A DNA stretch of 64,000 bases. It comes from Agromyces seonyuensis (lineage in GTDB: Bacteria; Actinomycetota; Actinomycetes; Actinomycetales; Microbacteriaceae). Made by a program: the position numbers and the translations under genes. Location of the stretch: assembly GCF_009789225.1 (NCBI RefSeq), contig NZ_WSTA01000001.1, forward strand, positions 62,001-126,000, read 5' to 3'. The notes under the pieces were generated by a model. The model ran no database searches. It had not been told where the DNA came from and saw only the letters and a program-made list of their open reading frames with translations. How positions within the stretch are numbered: the stretch's first letter is position 1; every line of letters begins with the position of its first letter. Positions 25,516-38,221 of this stretch are shown piece by piece.

Positions 25516-26052
25516 TTGGCGCGCACCGTGCTGAACCAAGCCGACGTTCAACGGGCTCTGACCCGCATCTCCCACGAGATCCTCGAATCCAATCGCGGCA
25601 GTTCGGATCTCGTCATCCTCGGTATTCCGACGCGCGGCGTCGATCTGGCCCGGCGCATCGCCGCCGAGATCCGCCGCATCGAGCCCGGCTCGACGATCGA
25701 AGCCGGATCGCTCGACGTCACGATGTACCGGGACGACCTCGCCCGCACGACGACCCGCACCCCGCACCCCACGGAGCTGCCGGCCGGCGGCATCGACGGC
25801 AAGACGGTCGTGCTCGTCGACGACGTGCTCTATTCTGGCCGCACGATCCGGGCCGCATTCGACGCATTGGCCGACTTCGGACGGGCCCGCGCCGTGCGCC
25901 TCGCCGTCCTCGTCGACCGCGGGCACCGCGAGTTCCCGATCCGCGCCGACTTCGTCGGCAAGAACCTGCCGTCCTCGACCGACGAACGCATCAACGTGCG
26001 CGTCGCCGCGATCGACGGCGAGGACGCCGTGACGATCGAAGGGGGCCGTTGA
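25516..26052 (+). CDS. pyrR: Bifunctional pyr operon regulator / uracil phosphoribosyltransferase
   Basis: PyrR binds pyr leader RNA when UMP is abundant and also makes UMP from uracil and PRPP. The 178-residue protein has the PRPP-binding motif [18 protein letters not shown] and the PyrR blocks [24 protein letters not shown] and VDRGHRELP-like [18 protein letters not shown]. The start is a TTG at 25516, after a GGAGAAGGGAG ribosome binding site that lies in the PyrR-binding hairpin. Its stop overlaps the ATG of pyrB, and it heads the pyrimidine operon it controls. Confidence 0.96.
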   Translation: MARTVLNQADVQRALTRISHEILESNRGSSDLVILGIPTRGVDLARRIAAEIRRIEPGSTIEAGSLDVTMYRDDLARTTTRTPHPTELPAGGIDGKTVVLVDDVLYSGRTIRAAFDALADFGRARAVRLAVLVDRGHREFPIRADFVGKNLPSSTDERINVRVAAIDGEDAVTIEGGR

Positions 26053-26996
26053 TGCGCCACCTGCTCTCCACGAAGGCCCTGACCCGCGACGAGGCGATCG
26101 GCCTCCTCGACATCGCCGAGGACATGGCGGCGGTGCAGGAGCGCGAGGTCAAGAAGCTCCCGACGCTGCGCGGCAAGACCGTGGTCAACCTCTTCTTCGA
26201 GGACTCGACCCGCACGCGCATCTCGTTCGAGGCCGCTGCGAAGCGCCTCTCCGCCGACGTCATCAACTTCTCGGCGAAGGGCTCGAGCGTCTCCAAGGGC
26301 GAGTCCCTGAAGGACACCGCGCAGACCCTGCAGGCGATGGGCGCCGACGGCGTCGTCATCCGCCACCCCGCCTCCGGCGCCCCGCACCTGCTCGCGACGA
26401 GCGGCTGGATCGACGCGGGCGTCGTGAACGCGGGCGACGGCACCCACGAGCACCCGACCCAGGCGCTCCTCGACGCCTTCACGATGCGCCGGCGCATCCA
26501 CGGCGCGGCGGCCCGCGGCAAGGGCCTCGACGGCATCCGCGTCGTCATCGTGGGCGACATCCTGCACTCGCGCGTCGCCCGTTCGAACGTGTGGCTGCTC
26601 GAGACCCTCGGCGCCGAGACGACCCTCGTCGCGCCGCCCACGCTCGTCCCCGTCGACACCGCCGGCTGGCCCGCGCAGATCTCGCACGACCTGGATGCCT
26701 CGCTGGCGGAGCATCCCGACGTCGTCATGATGCTGCGCATCCAGGCCGAGCGCATGCACGGGGCGTTTTTCCCCGACAGTCGGGAGTATTCCCGTCTCTG
26801 GGGGCTGGACGACGGACGATTCGCCCAGCTTCCGGCGACTACCATGGTGATGCACCCCGGCCCGATGAACCGCGGCCTCGAAATCGCTGCGGCGGCCGCC
26901 GACTCGCCGCAGTCCACGGTGCGCGAGCAGGTTGCGAACGGAGTTTCAGTGAGAATGGCCGCCCTCTACCTCTTGCTCTCCGGAGGACTCGACTGA
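26052..26996 (+). CDS. pyrB: Aspartate carbamoyltransferase catalytic subunit
   Basis: This enzyme joins carbamoyl phosphate to aspartate, the first committed step of pyrimidine synthesis. The 314-residue protein has the carbamoyl-phosphate loop [39 protein letters not shown] and MHPGPMNRG. No regulatory-chain gene (pyrI) is present, as usual in actinobacteria. The ATG at 26052 overlaps the pyrR stop; a TTG three bases earlier is less likely. Its stop overlaps the pyrC start. Confidence 0.97.
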   Translation: MRHLLSTKALTRDEAIGLLDIAEDMAAVQEREVKKLPTLRGKTVVNLFFEDSTRTRISFEAAAKRLSADVINFSAKGSSVSKGESLKDTAQTLQAMGADGVVIRHPASGAPHLLATSGWIDAGVVNAGDGTHEHPTQALLDAFTMRRRIHGAAARGKGLDGIRVVIVGDILHSRVARSNVWLLETLGAETTLVAPPTLVPVDTAGWPAQISHDLDASLAEHPDVVMMLRIQAERMHGAFFPDSREYSRLWGLDDGRFAQLPATTMVMHPGPMNRGLEIAAAAADSPQSTVREQVANGVSVRMAALYLLLSGGLD

Positions 26997-28324
26997 TGGC
27001 CGCGACGATCATCCGGGGCGCGACGCTGCCCGACGGCACGCGCGCGGACCTGAAGCTCGAGGGCGGGCTCATCGCCGAGGTCGGCTCGATCGCGGGGGCC
27101 TCCGGGGCCGAGACCATCGACGCCGACGGCCTCATCGCCCTGCCCGGCCTCGTCGACCTCCACACGCACCTGCGGGAGCCCGGCTACGAGGCGTCCGAGA
27201 CGATCCTCACCGGCACGCAGGCCGCGGCCGCGGGCGGCTACACGGCGGTCTTCGCGATGGCGAACACGTATCCCGTCGCCGACACCGCGGGCGTCGTCGA
27301 GCAGGAGGCGCGCATCGGCCGCGCCGCCGGCTACGCGACCGTGCAGCCCATCGGCGCCGTCACGGTCGGCCTCAAGGGCGAGCGGCTCGCCGAGATCGGC
27401 GCGATGGCCGCCTCGCAGGCGAACGTGCGCGTCTTCAGCGACGACGGCTTCTGCGTCTTCGACCCCCTGCTCATGCGCCGTGCGCTCGAGTACGTCAAGG
27501 CGTTCGACGGCGTCGTCGCCCAGCACGCCCAGGAGCCCCGCCTCACGCAGGGCGCCCAGATGAACGAGGGCGCCCTCTCCGGGGAGCTCGGCCTCGCCGG
27601 CTGGCCCGCGGTCGCCGAGGAATCGATCATCGCGCGCGACGTCCTGCTCGCCGAGCACGTCGGCTCGCGCCTACACATCTGCCACCTCTCGACCGCCGGC
27701 TCGGTGGAGGTCGTGCGCTGGGCCAAGGCCCGCGGCATCGCCGTGACCGCCGAGGTCACGCCCCACCACCTGCTCCTCACCGAAGATCTGATCGCCGGGT
27801 ACGACGCCCGGTTCAAGGTGAACCCGCCGCTGCGCACGGCCGAGGACGTGCAGGCGCTGCGCGAGGCGGTCGCCGACGGCACGATCGACATCGTCGCCAC
27901 CGACCACGCCCCGCACCCGCTCGAGGCCAAAGAGGTCGAGTGGGACGCCGCCGCCAACGGCATGGTCGGCCTCGAGTCGGCGCTCTCGGTCGTGCAGGCC
28001 GCGCTCGTCGAGCCCGGCCACCTCGACTGGGCGGGCGTCGCCCGCGTCATGTCAGCGACGCCGGCGCGAATCGGCCGCCTCGCCGGTCAGGGCGCCGACC
28101 TCGTCGCGGGCGTTCCCGCCGAGCTCACGCTCGTCGACCCGGCCGCCTCGCGCGAGTTCGGCCTCGGCGATCTGCGCGGCCGCTCGGTGAACTCGCCCTA
28201 CCTCGGCCGCACCCTCCCCGGCGCGGTCGTGCACACCTTCCACCAGGGCTACGCGACCGTGCGCGACGGCGCGCTGCGTCCGGCCGATGAGATCGCGGCC
28301 CTCGCCGCGGGTTCGGAGCGCTGA
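26996..28324 (+). CDS. pyrC: Dihydroorotase
   Basis: This zinc amidohydrolase cyclises carbamoyl aspartate to dihydroorotate. The 442-residue protein is of the class I type, with metal ligands in [12 protein letters not shown], the later His residues in [12 protein letters not shown] and [15 protein letters not shown], and [12 protein letters not shown]. The [10 protein letters not shown] block and the C-terminal [13 protein letters not shown] are also typical. It overlaps pyrB by 1 bp and is followed after 2 bp by the small membrane protein, in the same order as in mycobacteria. Confidence 0.96.
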   Translation: MAATIIRGATLPDGTRADLKLEGGLIAEVGSIAGASGAETIDADGLIALPGLVDLHTHLREPGYEASETILTGTQAAAAGGYTAVFAMANTYPVADTAGVVEQEARIGRAAGYATVQPIGAVTVGLKGERLAEIGAMAASQANVRVFSDDGFCVFDPLLMRRALEYVKAFDGVVAQHAQEPRLTQGAQMNEGALSGELGLAGWPAVAEESIIARDVLLAEHVGSRLHICHLSTAGSVEVVRWAKARGIAVTAEVTPHHLLLTEDLIAGYDARFKVNPPLRTAEDVQALREAVADGTIDIVATDHAPHPLEAKEVEWDAAANGMVGLESALSVVQAALVEPGHLDWAGVARVMSATPARIGRLAGQGADLVAGVPAELTLVDPAASREFGLGDLRGRSVNSPYLGRTLPGAVVHTFHQGYATVRDGALRPADEIAALAAGSER

Positions 28325-28326
28325 AC

Positions 28327-29013
28327 ATGGAGCCGTACATGGTCGTCGGCGCGGTCGTGTCGATCGCGATCGTCGTGGGAGCCGTGCTCCTCATGCTGCG
28401 CTCCTGGCGTCGCCGCGTGCAGCGCGACGAGGTGCTCTCGGCCTACCCGCTGCCCGTGACGGAGGGATCCGCGACGTGGGAGGGCGAAGTCCTCTACGTC
28501 GCGACGACCCCGGCGGAGGACCCGATCGAGCGCCTGGCCATCTCCGGGCTCGCCTTCCGCGGCACGGCGCGCGTGCGCGTCGAGGAGGCCGGCGTCGAAC
28601 TCCGCGTCGCCGGCGAGGCCGCGATCTGGCTGCCCGCCGACCGCATCGTCGGCGCGGAGCGGCAGAGCTGGACCATCGACCGCGGCGTCGAGGCCGGAGG
28701 CCTCGTCGCGATCACCTGGCTCGCCGAGCGCACGGGCGGCGAGCCGCTCGCCGACGGCGAGAACGCCGGCCCGGCCCTCTTGACGAGCTCGCTGCGCGCC
28801 CGCGAAGAGCGCGACGCCTCCCGGCTCATCGACGCCGTCGAGGCGATCGCCTCCGGCGAGGCGCCCGTCGAGGCGGTCCCCGCGGCCGCCGACGAGGAAG
28901 CCGCCGCCGACGCCGTTCCGAACGACGACACGGCGGCCGAGCCCGCCGTCCCCACGCCCGCGGCCGCCACGACCGCTTCCCAGCACTCGATCAACACCGA
29001 AAGCGAGGCATGA
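28327..29013 (+). CDS. PH-like domain membrane protein of the pyr operon
   Basis: This 228-residue protein has one N-terminal membrane helix (about residues 4-24), a basic cytoplasmic segment, a PH-like beta-rich domain (about 45-165, including [31 protein letters not shown]), and an Ala/Glu-rich disordered tail. A protein of the same kind lies between pyrC and carA in mycobacteria (the Rv1382 position), so the linkage is old and conserved. Its role is unknown; membrane attachment near carbamoyl phosphate synthesis is a possibility only. The stop overlaps the start region of carA. Confidence 0.82.
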   Translation: MEPYMVVGAVVSIAIVVGAVLLMLRSWRRRVQRDEVLSAYPLPVTEGSATWEGEVLYVATTPAEDPIERLAISGLAFRGTARVRVEEAGVELRVAGEAAIWLPADRIVGAERQSWTIDRGVEAGGLVAITWLAERTGGEPLADGENAGPALLTSSLRAREERDASRLIDAVEAIASGEAPVEAVPAAADEEAAADAVPNDDTAAEPAVPTPAAATTASQHSINTESEA

Positions 29014-30223
29014 TGCCCCTGCTCGACCGCGAACCCGCCGTACTCGTCCTCGAGGACGGCACCCGCTACGAGGGGCGCGCCTACGGCGCCCGAGGCCGCA
29101 CGCTCGGCGAGGCCGTCTTCGCCACCGGCATGACCGGCTACCAGGAGACGCTCACCGACCCCTCGTACGCCGGCCAGATCGTCCTCATGACGGCGCCGCA
29201 CATCGGCAACACCGGCATGAACACCGAAGACGAGGAGTCGGCCCGCATCTGGGTCGCCGGCTTCATCGTCCGCGACCCCTCCCGTGTCGTCTCGAACTTC
29301 CGCTCCGAGCGCTCGCTCGACGACGACCTGATCGCCCAGGGCGTCGTCGGCATCTCCGGCATCGACACCCGCGCGCTCACGCGCCACCTCCGATCGGCCG
29401 GCGCCATGCGCGCGGGCGTCTTCTCCGGCGAGGATGCCGCCCTCGCGGCCGACGAGCAGCTCGCCCTCGTGCAGGGCGGCGCCGAGATGAGCGGCCAGAA
29501 CCTCTCGGGCGCCGTCTCCACCGCCGAGCCCTACACGCTGCCCGCCACGGGCGAGCGCGTCGGCTCGGTCGCGGTGCTCGACCTCGGCGTCAAGGCCTCC
29601 ACCCTGCACTTCCTCGCCGAGCGCGGGTTCGACGTGCACGTCCTGCCGCAGACCGTCACGATCGACGACGTCCGCGCCCTGGCGCCCGACGCCCTGTTCT
29701 TCTCGAACGGCCCCGGCGACCCCTCGGCCTCCGACCGCCACGTCGAGTTGCTCCGCGAGGGTCTGCGCGACGGCCTGCCTTACTTCGGCATCTGCTTCGG
29801 CAACCAACTCCTCGGCCGCGCGCTCGGCTACGAGACCTACAAGCTGCCCTTCGGCCACCGCGGCATCAACCAGCCGGTGCTCGACACCAAGACGGGCAAG
29901 GTCGAGATCACGGCCCACAACCACGGCTTCGCCGTGCGCGCGCCCATCGGCGAGATCAGCGAGTCGGCCGCCGGCTTCGGCCGCGTCGAGGTCAGCCACT
30001 ACGACCTCAACGACGACGTCGTCGAGGGACTGAACTGCCTCGACATCCCCGCGTTCTCGGTGCAGTACCACCCCGAGTCCGCCGCGGGCCCCCACGACGC
30101 CAACTACCTCTTCGACCGCTTCGCCGAGATGGTGCGTCAGCACCGGCGAGGCGGGTCGAGTAGCGGCGGAGCCGCGTATCGAGACCCAGCCGACGACGCT
30201 GCGAGCAAGGAGAACCGCAAGTA

Positions 30224-30224
<1 letters not shown>
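29013..30224 (+). CDS. carA: Carbamoyl phosphate synthase small (glutaminase) subunit
   Basis: CarA releases ammonia from glutamine for CarB. The 403-residue protein has an N-terminal CPSase_sm domain ([37 protein letters not shown]) and a class I glutaminase domain with nucleophile Cys in [16 protein letters not shown] and His/Glu in [13 protein letters not shown]. The last about 26 residues, starting near [15 protein letters not shown], are not part of the usual protein; they translate a REP-like palindrome at 30153-30187. The start is ATG 29013 or the directly preceding ATG 29010; the GAGG site fits 29013 better. The stop overlaps the carB start. Confidence 0.95.
30153..30187. repeat. REP-like imperfect palindrome inside the carA 3' end
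   Basis: GGGTCGAGTAGC (30153-30164) and GCGTATCGAGACCC (to 30187) flank a GGCGGAGCC centre and are near-inverted copies of each other. The pattern resembles the scattered repeats of the type GGTCTCGATACGC...GCTACTCGACC that I associate with Microbacteriaceae genomes. It is translated as the C-terminal tail of CarA. Confidence 0.6.
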
Positions 30225-33504
<3,280 letters not shown>

Positions 33505-33508
<4 letters not shown>

Positions 33509-34389
33509 CGGCGACCGAAACGACCACGTTCGGCGATCGCCTCGAGCAGGCGTTCGCCGAGCGCGGGCGCCTGTGCGTGGGCGTCGACCCGCATGCGTCG
33601 CTCCTGGACGCGTGGGGGCTGGATGACTCCGCCGCCGGCGTCCGCGAGTTCGGCCTCCGGGTCGTCGACGCGGTGTACGGCCGCGCGGGCATCCTGAAGC
33701 CCCAGGTCTCGTTCTTCGAGCGCCACGGCGCCGCCGGCTTCGCCGCCCTCGAACGCGTGCTCGCCCGGGCGCGCGACGCGGGCCTCGTCGTCATCGGCGA
33801 CGCGAAGCGCGGCGACATCGGCTCCACGGTCGAGGCGTACGGCGAGGCGTGGCTCCGGCCGGGCTCGCCGCTCGAGGTCGACGCGGTGACCCTGTCGCCC
33901 TACCTCGGCCTGGGCTCCCTCGCTTCGACGCTCGCGTACGCCGCCGAGCGCGGCAAGGGCGCGTTCGTGCTCGCGGCCACCTCGAATCCGGAGGCCGCGG
34001 CGCTCCAGCAGGCCGTGCTCCAGACCTCGAGCCGCGCCGGCTCGACGGTCGCGGCGGCGATGCTCTCGGGCGTCGCCGCGTTCAACGCCGCGCAGCCCGA
34101 GGCGAGCGCGAAGTCGACCGGTTCGATGGGCGTCGTCATCGGCGCCACCCTGCGCCTCGAGGACTTCGGCATCGACCGGCAGTCGCCGCCCGACGGCCCC
34201 GTCGTCCCCGTCCTCGCACCCGGCTATGGCGCCCAGGGCGCCCGGCCGGCCGACACGAAGACGATCTTCGGCGCGCTCGCGCGCGGGGTGATCGTCAGCG
34301 AGTCGCGTTCGGTGCTCGGCGCCGGTCCCGACGGGATCGTCGACGCCGTCTCCCGTCGCGTCGAAGAGATCGGAGGTCTCGATGTCTGA
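33505..34389 (+). CDS. pyrF: Orotidine 5'-phosphate decarboxylase (type 2)
   Basis: PyrF decarboxylates OMP to UMP, the last step of the pathway. The 294-residue protein has the catalytic Asp/Lys/Asp array in [13 protein letters not shown], preceded by [12 protein letters not shown] and followed by VTLSPYLG and the phosphate-binding [10 protein letters not shown]. Its length of nearly 300 residues and the SSRAGST region mark the actinobacterial type 2 form. It starts with GTG in a 4-bp overlap with carB and overlaps the mIHF-Gmk fusion by 8 bp. pyrD and pyrE are not in the window. Confidence 0.95.
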
Positions 34390-35314
34390 GCCCGAGGGCG
34401 CCGCCGCCCACCGCCGTCCGCCGGAGGTCGACCGCGTCGCCGCGTCCCGCGCCGCCGTCGCGGCCCGTCGCGCCCGCGCCGCGGTGAAGGCCGAGATCGC
34501 GTCGGGGGAGCGCAGTCCGCTCGACGTGCTGCGCGTCGCCTTCGCCGAGCCCGACAGCCCCGAGGGCCGGCTCCGCGTGACCGAGTACCTGACGTCGATC
34601 CCCGCGATCGGCGTGACGAAGGCCGCACGCATCATGGACCAGCTCGGCATCGCCGACGCCAAGCGCGTCGGCGGCCTGGGCCGCCTCCAGCGGCGCCGGC
34701 TGCGCGAGTACATCGCGACGTGGATCGCCGCGCACGGCGGCACGGGCAACCGGCTCGTCGTGCTGGCGGGGCCGACGGCCGTCGGCAAGGGCACGGTCGC
34801 GCAGTACATCCGCGAGCACTTCCCCGAGGTCGCGATCTCGGTCTCCGCGACGACGCGCGCGCCGCGTCCCGGCGAGGTCGAGGGCAAGCACTACTTCTTC
34901 GTCGACGACGCCGAGTTCGACCGGCTCATCGCCGAGGAGCAGCTCCTCGAGCACGCGACCGTGCACAACTCCTACCGCTACGGCACGCCGCGCCGGCCCG
35001 TCGAGGCCGCGATCTCCTCGGGCAACCCCGTCCTCCTGGAGATCGACATCCAGGGCGCACGGCAAGTGCGCCGCGCGATGCCCGAGGCGACCCTGGTGTT
35101 CCTCGAGCCGCCGACGTGGGACGAACTCGTGCGCCGGCTCGTCGGCCGCGGCACCGAATCGCCCGCCGAGCAGCAGCGCCGGCTCGAGACCGCGAAGGTC
35201 GAATTGGCGGCCGTCGAGGAGTTCGACCACGCCGTCGTGAACCGCGATGTGGGCGAGGCCGCCGAGAAGGTCGTAGAATTGATGAATCCGCGCGGGGCGA
35301 CGCAGCGCCCCTAG
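34382..35314 (+). CDS. gmk: Fused mIHF-like DNA-binding domain and guanylate kinase
   Basis: This 310-residue protein joins two proteins that are separate and adjacent in mycobacteria. Residues about 16-115 match actinobacterial integration host factor (mIHF): the basic helix AAVAARRARAAVKAEIASGE, then YLTSIPAIGVTKAARIMDQL and RVGGLGRLQRRRLREY, the helix-two-turn-helix and DNA-contact segments. Residues about 123-305 are a full guanylate kinase: P-loop GPTAVGKGT (130-138), VSATTRAPRPGEVEGKHYFF, LEIDIQGARQVRR and the lid region. There is no stop or frameshift between them. Guanylate kinase converts GMP to GDP; the N-terminal part probably binds DNA and shapes the nucleoid. It overlaps pyrF by 8 bp. 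Confidence 0.92.
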   Translation: MSEPEGAAAHRRPPEVDRVAASRAAVAARRARAAVKAEIASGERSPLDVLRVAFAEPDSPEGRLRVTEYLTSIPAIGVTKAARIMDQLGIADAKRVGGLGRLQRRRLREYIATWIAAHGGTGNRLVVLAGPTAVGKGTVAQYIREHFPEVAISVSATTRAPRPGEVEGKHYFFVDDAEFDRLIAEEQLLEHATVHNSYRYGTPRRPVEAAISSGNPVLLEIDIQGARQVRRAMPEATLVFLEPPTWDELVRRLVGRGTESPAEQQRRLETAKVELAAVEEFDHAVVNRDVGEAAEKVVELMNPRGATQRP

Positions 35315-35404
35315 CGCCGAGCTTTCCGTACCGACGGAGCCGGGCCACCCGGCATCCGTCCCGGCGCACCGCGCCGACTCAGCCACCGAGCAAGGAGCAA
35401 TCCC

Positions 35405-35671
35405 ATGGCCGAACACCTCTCCGGCATCATCGACCCGCCCATCGACGACCTGCTCTCCAAGGTCGACTCGAAGTACCAGCTCGTGATCTTCGCGTCCAAG
35501 CGCGCCCGCCAGATCAACGACTACTACGCCGACCTCCACGAGGGCTCGCTCTTCCAGAACGTCGGCCCGCTCGTCGACTCGTCGATCGACGACAAGCCGC
35601 TCACCGTGGCGATGCACGAGATCAACGAGGACAAGCTCGTCCTCCGCCCGCTCGCCGCACCCACCGAGTAA
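35405..35671 (+). CDS. rpoZ: RNA polymerase omega subunit
   Basis: Omega helps assemble and stabilise RNA polymerase by clamping the beta-prime C-terminus. The 88-residue protein has the family core [31 protein letters not shown] and a short tail. An AAGGAG ribosome binding site precedes the ATG. The gene lies between gmk and coaBC, the order common to many actinobacteria, and the first 90 bp gap in this run precedes it. Confidence 0.96.
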   Translation: MAEHLSGIIDPPIDDLLSKVDSKYQLVIFASKRARQINDYYADLHEGSLFQNVGPLVDSSIDDKPLTVAMHEINEDKLVLRPLAAPTE

Positions 35672-35686
35672 GCGCGTCCGCCGCCC

Positions 35687-36895
35687 GTGGGGCTCAACGT
35701 CGTCGTCGGCATCACCGGCGGCATCGCCGCCTACAAGGCGGTGGGAGTGGTCCGCGAGCTCGTGCTCGCGGGCCACGACGTCCACGTCGTGCCGACCGAG
35801 GCCGCACTGCGCTTCGTCGGCACGCCGACCCTCGAGGCGATCAGCCGCAATCCGGTGACGGCCGACCTCTACGACGGCGTCGCCGAGGTCCGCCACGTCG
35901 CACTCGGGCAGCGCGCCGACCTCATCGTCATCGCGCCCGCGACCGCGGACTTCCTCGCGAAACTCGCGAACGGGTTCGCCGGCGACCTGCTCGGCACGAC
36001 CGTGCTCGCGAGCGAGGCGCCGCTCGTCGTGGCGCCCGCGATGCACACCGAGATGTGGCGCAACGCCGCCACCCAGGCCAACGTCGCGACGCTGCTCGCG
36101 CGCGGGGTGACCTTCGTCGGCCCCGCCTCGGGGCAGCTCACGGGCACCGATTCCGGACCCGGCCGCATGAGCGAGCCGCACGACATCGTCGCGGCGGCGC
36201 TCGCGGTCGTCCAGGACACCGCGCGCCCGGGCGACCTCGCCGGCAAGCGCGTCGTCGTGACCGCCGGCGGCACCCGCGAGCCCCTCGACCCCGTGCGCTT
36301 CCTCGGCAACCGTTCGAGCGGAAAGCAGGGGGCGGCCATCGCCGCCGCCGCAGCCGCTCGCGGTGCGTCGGTGACGCTCATCGCGGCGAACCTCGAGACG
36401 CGCACCCCCGCGGGCTGCGGGGTCGTGCCCGTGTCGACCACCGCCGAGCTGCGCGCCGCGGTGCTCGACGCGGCCGAGGGCGCCGACCTCGTCGTCATGG
36501 CCGCCGCGGTCGCCGATTTCCGCCCCGCCGACGTCAGCGAGGGCAAGATCAAGAAGGACGACTCCGGCTCGGGGCTCACGCTGGAGCTCGTGCGCAACCC
36601 GGACATCCTCGCCGAACTCGGACAGCGCCCGCACGCGGGCACGACGCTCGTCGGCTTCGCCGCCGAGACCGAGCCCGACGACGAGCGCCTCCTCGAACTC
36701 GGCCGCGACAAGCGCCGACGCAAGGGCGCGGACTTCCTCGTCGTCAACCGGGTCGGCTGGAACGATGGGTTCGCCGCGGACGAGAACCGGATCGTCGTCG
36801 TCGGACCGGACGACGCCGTCGTCGACCGGGCGCACGGCGACAAACTGTCGGTGGCGCACCGCATCCTGGATGCCGTGCTCGCCGATCGGCGCTGA
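35687..36895 (+). CDS. coaBC: Bifunctional CoaBC (phosphopantothenoylcysteine synthetase/decarboxylase)
   Basis: CoaBC adds cysteine to phosphopantothenate and then decarboxylates the product in coenzyme A synthesis. The 402-residue protein has an N-terminal flavin-dependent CoaC domain (VVVGITGGIAAYKAVGVVREL, then the APAMHTEMWRNAATQANV active-site region) and a C-terminal CoaB domain from about residue 185 (VVVTAGGTREPLDPVRFLGNRSSGKQG, AAVADFRPADVSEGKIKK). It starts with GTG at 35687, 15 bp after rpoZ. The downstream gap before metK contains repeats. Confidence 0.96.
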   Translation: MGLNVVVGITGGIAAYKAVGVVRELVLAGHDVHVVPTEAALRFVGTPTLEAISRNPVTADLYDGVAEVRHVALGQRADLIVIAPATADFLAKLANGFAGDLLGTTVLASEAPLVVAPAMHTEMWRNAATQANVATLLARGVTFVGPASGQLTGTDSGPGRMSEPHDIVAAALAVVQDTARPGDLAGKRVVVTAGGTREPLDPVRFLGNRSSGKQGAAIAAAAAARGASVTLIAANLETRTPAGCGVVPVSTTAELRAAVLDAAEGADLVVMAAAVADFRPADVSEGKIKKDDSGSGLTLELVRNPDILAELGQRPHAGTTLVGFAAETEPDDERLLELGRDKRRRKGADFLVVNRVGWNDGFAADENRIVVVGPDDAVVDRAHGDKLSVAHRILDAVLADRR

Positions 36896-36994
36896 CCCGA
36901 AACCCGAGTCCGGCGGAGTCGGGGGAAACACACTGCCCCCGAAGCCGCGGGTACGACAGACTATGGCGGGGCGCATCCCGAGCCCGAAACCCGA
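36896..36994 (+). repeat. 12-bp direct repeats and hairpin between coaBC and metK
   Basis: CCCGAAACCCGA occurs at 36896-36907 and again at 36983-36994. Between them lie an imperfect stem (CCCGAGTCC with GGAGTCGGG) and a CGGGGG/CCCCCG hairpin with a 10-nt loop (36920-36941). The segment occupies most of the 132-bp gap. It may be a coaBC terminator plus metK leader; no known SAM riboswitch was recognised. Confidence 0.45.
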
Positions 36995-37027
36995 ACCGCT
37001 GCAAGACCGAATCGAGGAGATGCACGT

Positions 37028-38221
37028 ATGAGCGCTCTGCGCCTGTTCACGTCGGAGTCCGTCACCGAGGGGCACCCCGACAAGATCTGCGACCAGATCT
37101 CCGACAGCATCCTCGACGCGATCCTCACGGTCGACCCGACCGCCCGGGTCGCCGTCGAGACCCTCGTCACCACGGGCCTCGTGCACGTCGCCGGCGAAGT
37201 CTCGACCTCGGGCTACGTCGAGATCCCGTCGATCGTGCGCGAGCGCGTCACCTCCATCGGCTACAACTCGTCCGACGTCTGGTTCGACGGCCGCTCGTGC
37301 GGCGTCTCCGTCTCGATCGGCGGGCAGTCGCCCGACATCGCCCAGGGCGTGGACTCGGCCTTCGAGTCGCGCGAGGAGTTCAGCGCCGACGAGCTCGACC
37401 GCCAGGGCGCCGGCGACCAGGGCATCATGTTCGGCTACGCCGTGCGCGAGACCGAGCAGCTCATGCCGCTGCCGATCTGGCTCGCGCACCGGCTCTCCGA
37501 GCGGCTCGCGTTCGTGCGCAAGCAGGGCGAGCTCGACTACCTCCGTCCCGACGGCAAGACCCAGGTCACCATCGGCTACGACGGACTCGTGCCGAAGACG
37601 ATCGACACCGTCGTGCTGTCGACGCAGCACTCGCCGGCGGTCTCGACCGAGCAGCTGCGCGCCGAGGTCGAGGAACTCGTCATCCGGCCCGTGATCGAGC
37701 GCGTCGACCTCGCGACGCCCGACCTGAAGATCCTCATCAACCCGACCGGCCGCTTCGAGATCGGCGGCCCCCAGGGCGACGCCGGCCTCACCGGCCGCAA
37801 GATCATCATCGACACCTACGGCGGCGCGTCCCGCCACGGCGGCGGCGCCTTCTCGGGCAAGGACCCGTCGAAGGTCGACCGCTCGGCCGCCTACGCCATG
37901 CGCTGGGCCGCGAAGAACGCGGTCGCCGCGGGGCTCGCCGACCGCCTCGAGCTGCAGGTCGCCTACGCGATCGGCAAGGCGTCGCCCGTCGGCCTCTACG
38001 TCGAGACGTTCGGCACCGGCCACGTCGCCGACGACGTCATCAGCGCCGCGATCTCCGAAGTGTTCGACTTCCGCCCGGCCGCGATCATCCGCGACCTCAA
38101 CCTGCTGCGTCCGATCTACGCGCAGACGGCGGCCTACGGCCACTTCGGCCGCGAACTGCCGGACTTCACGTGGGAGCGCCTCGACCGCGTCGACGACCTC
38201 AGGGCCGCAGCCAAGCTCTGA
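37028..38221 (+). CDS. metK: S-adenosylmethionine synthetase
   Basis: MetK makes S-adenosylmethionine from methionine and ATP. The 397-residue protein has the family motifs [20 protein letters not shown] at its start, [12 protein letters not shown], and the P-loop-like [33 protein letters not shown] segment upstream gives a ribosome binding site. The last bases overlap the ATG of priA (TGATG), so the two are coupled, as in other actinobacteria. Confidence 0.97.
   Translation: MSALRLFTSESVTEGHPDKICDQISDSILDAILTVDPTARVAVETLVTTGLVHVAGEVSTSGYVEIPSIVRERVTSIGYNSSDVWFDGRSCGVSVSIGGQSPDIAQGVDSAFESREEFSADELDRQGAGDQGIMFGYAVRETEQLMPLPIWLAHRLSERLAFVRKQGELDYLRPDGKTQVTIGYDGLVPKTIDTVVLSTQHSPAVSTEQLRAEVEELVIRPVIERVDLATPDLKILINPTGRFEIGGPQGDAGLTGRKIIIDTYGGASRHGGGAFSGKDPSKVDRSAAYAMRWAAKNAVAAGLADRLELQVAYAIGKASPVGLYVETFGTGHVADDVISAAISEVFDFRPAAIIRDLNLLRPIYAQTAAYGHFGRELPDFTWERLDRVDDLRAAAKL

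Noticed and set aside
36896-37027. Known SAM riboswitch upstream of metK
   Set aside because: The hairpins and repeats do not match the core elements of the SAM-I, SAM-II or SAM-IV types that I can recall, so only an unspecified leader is reported.
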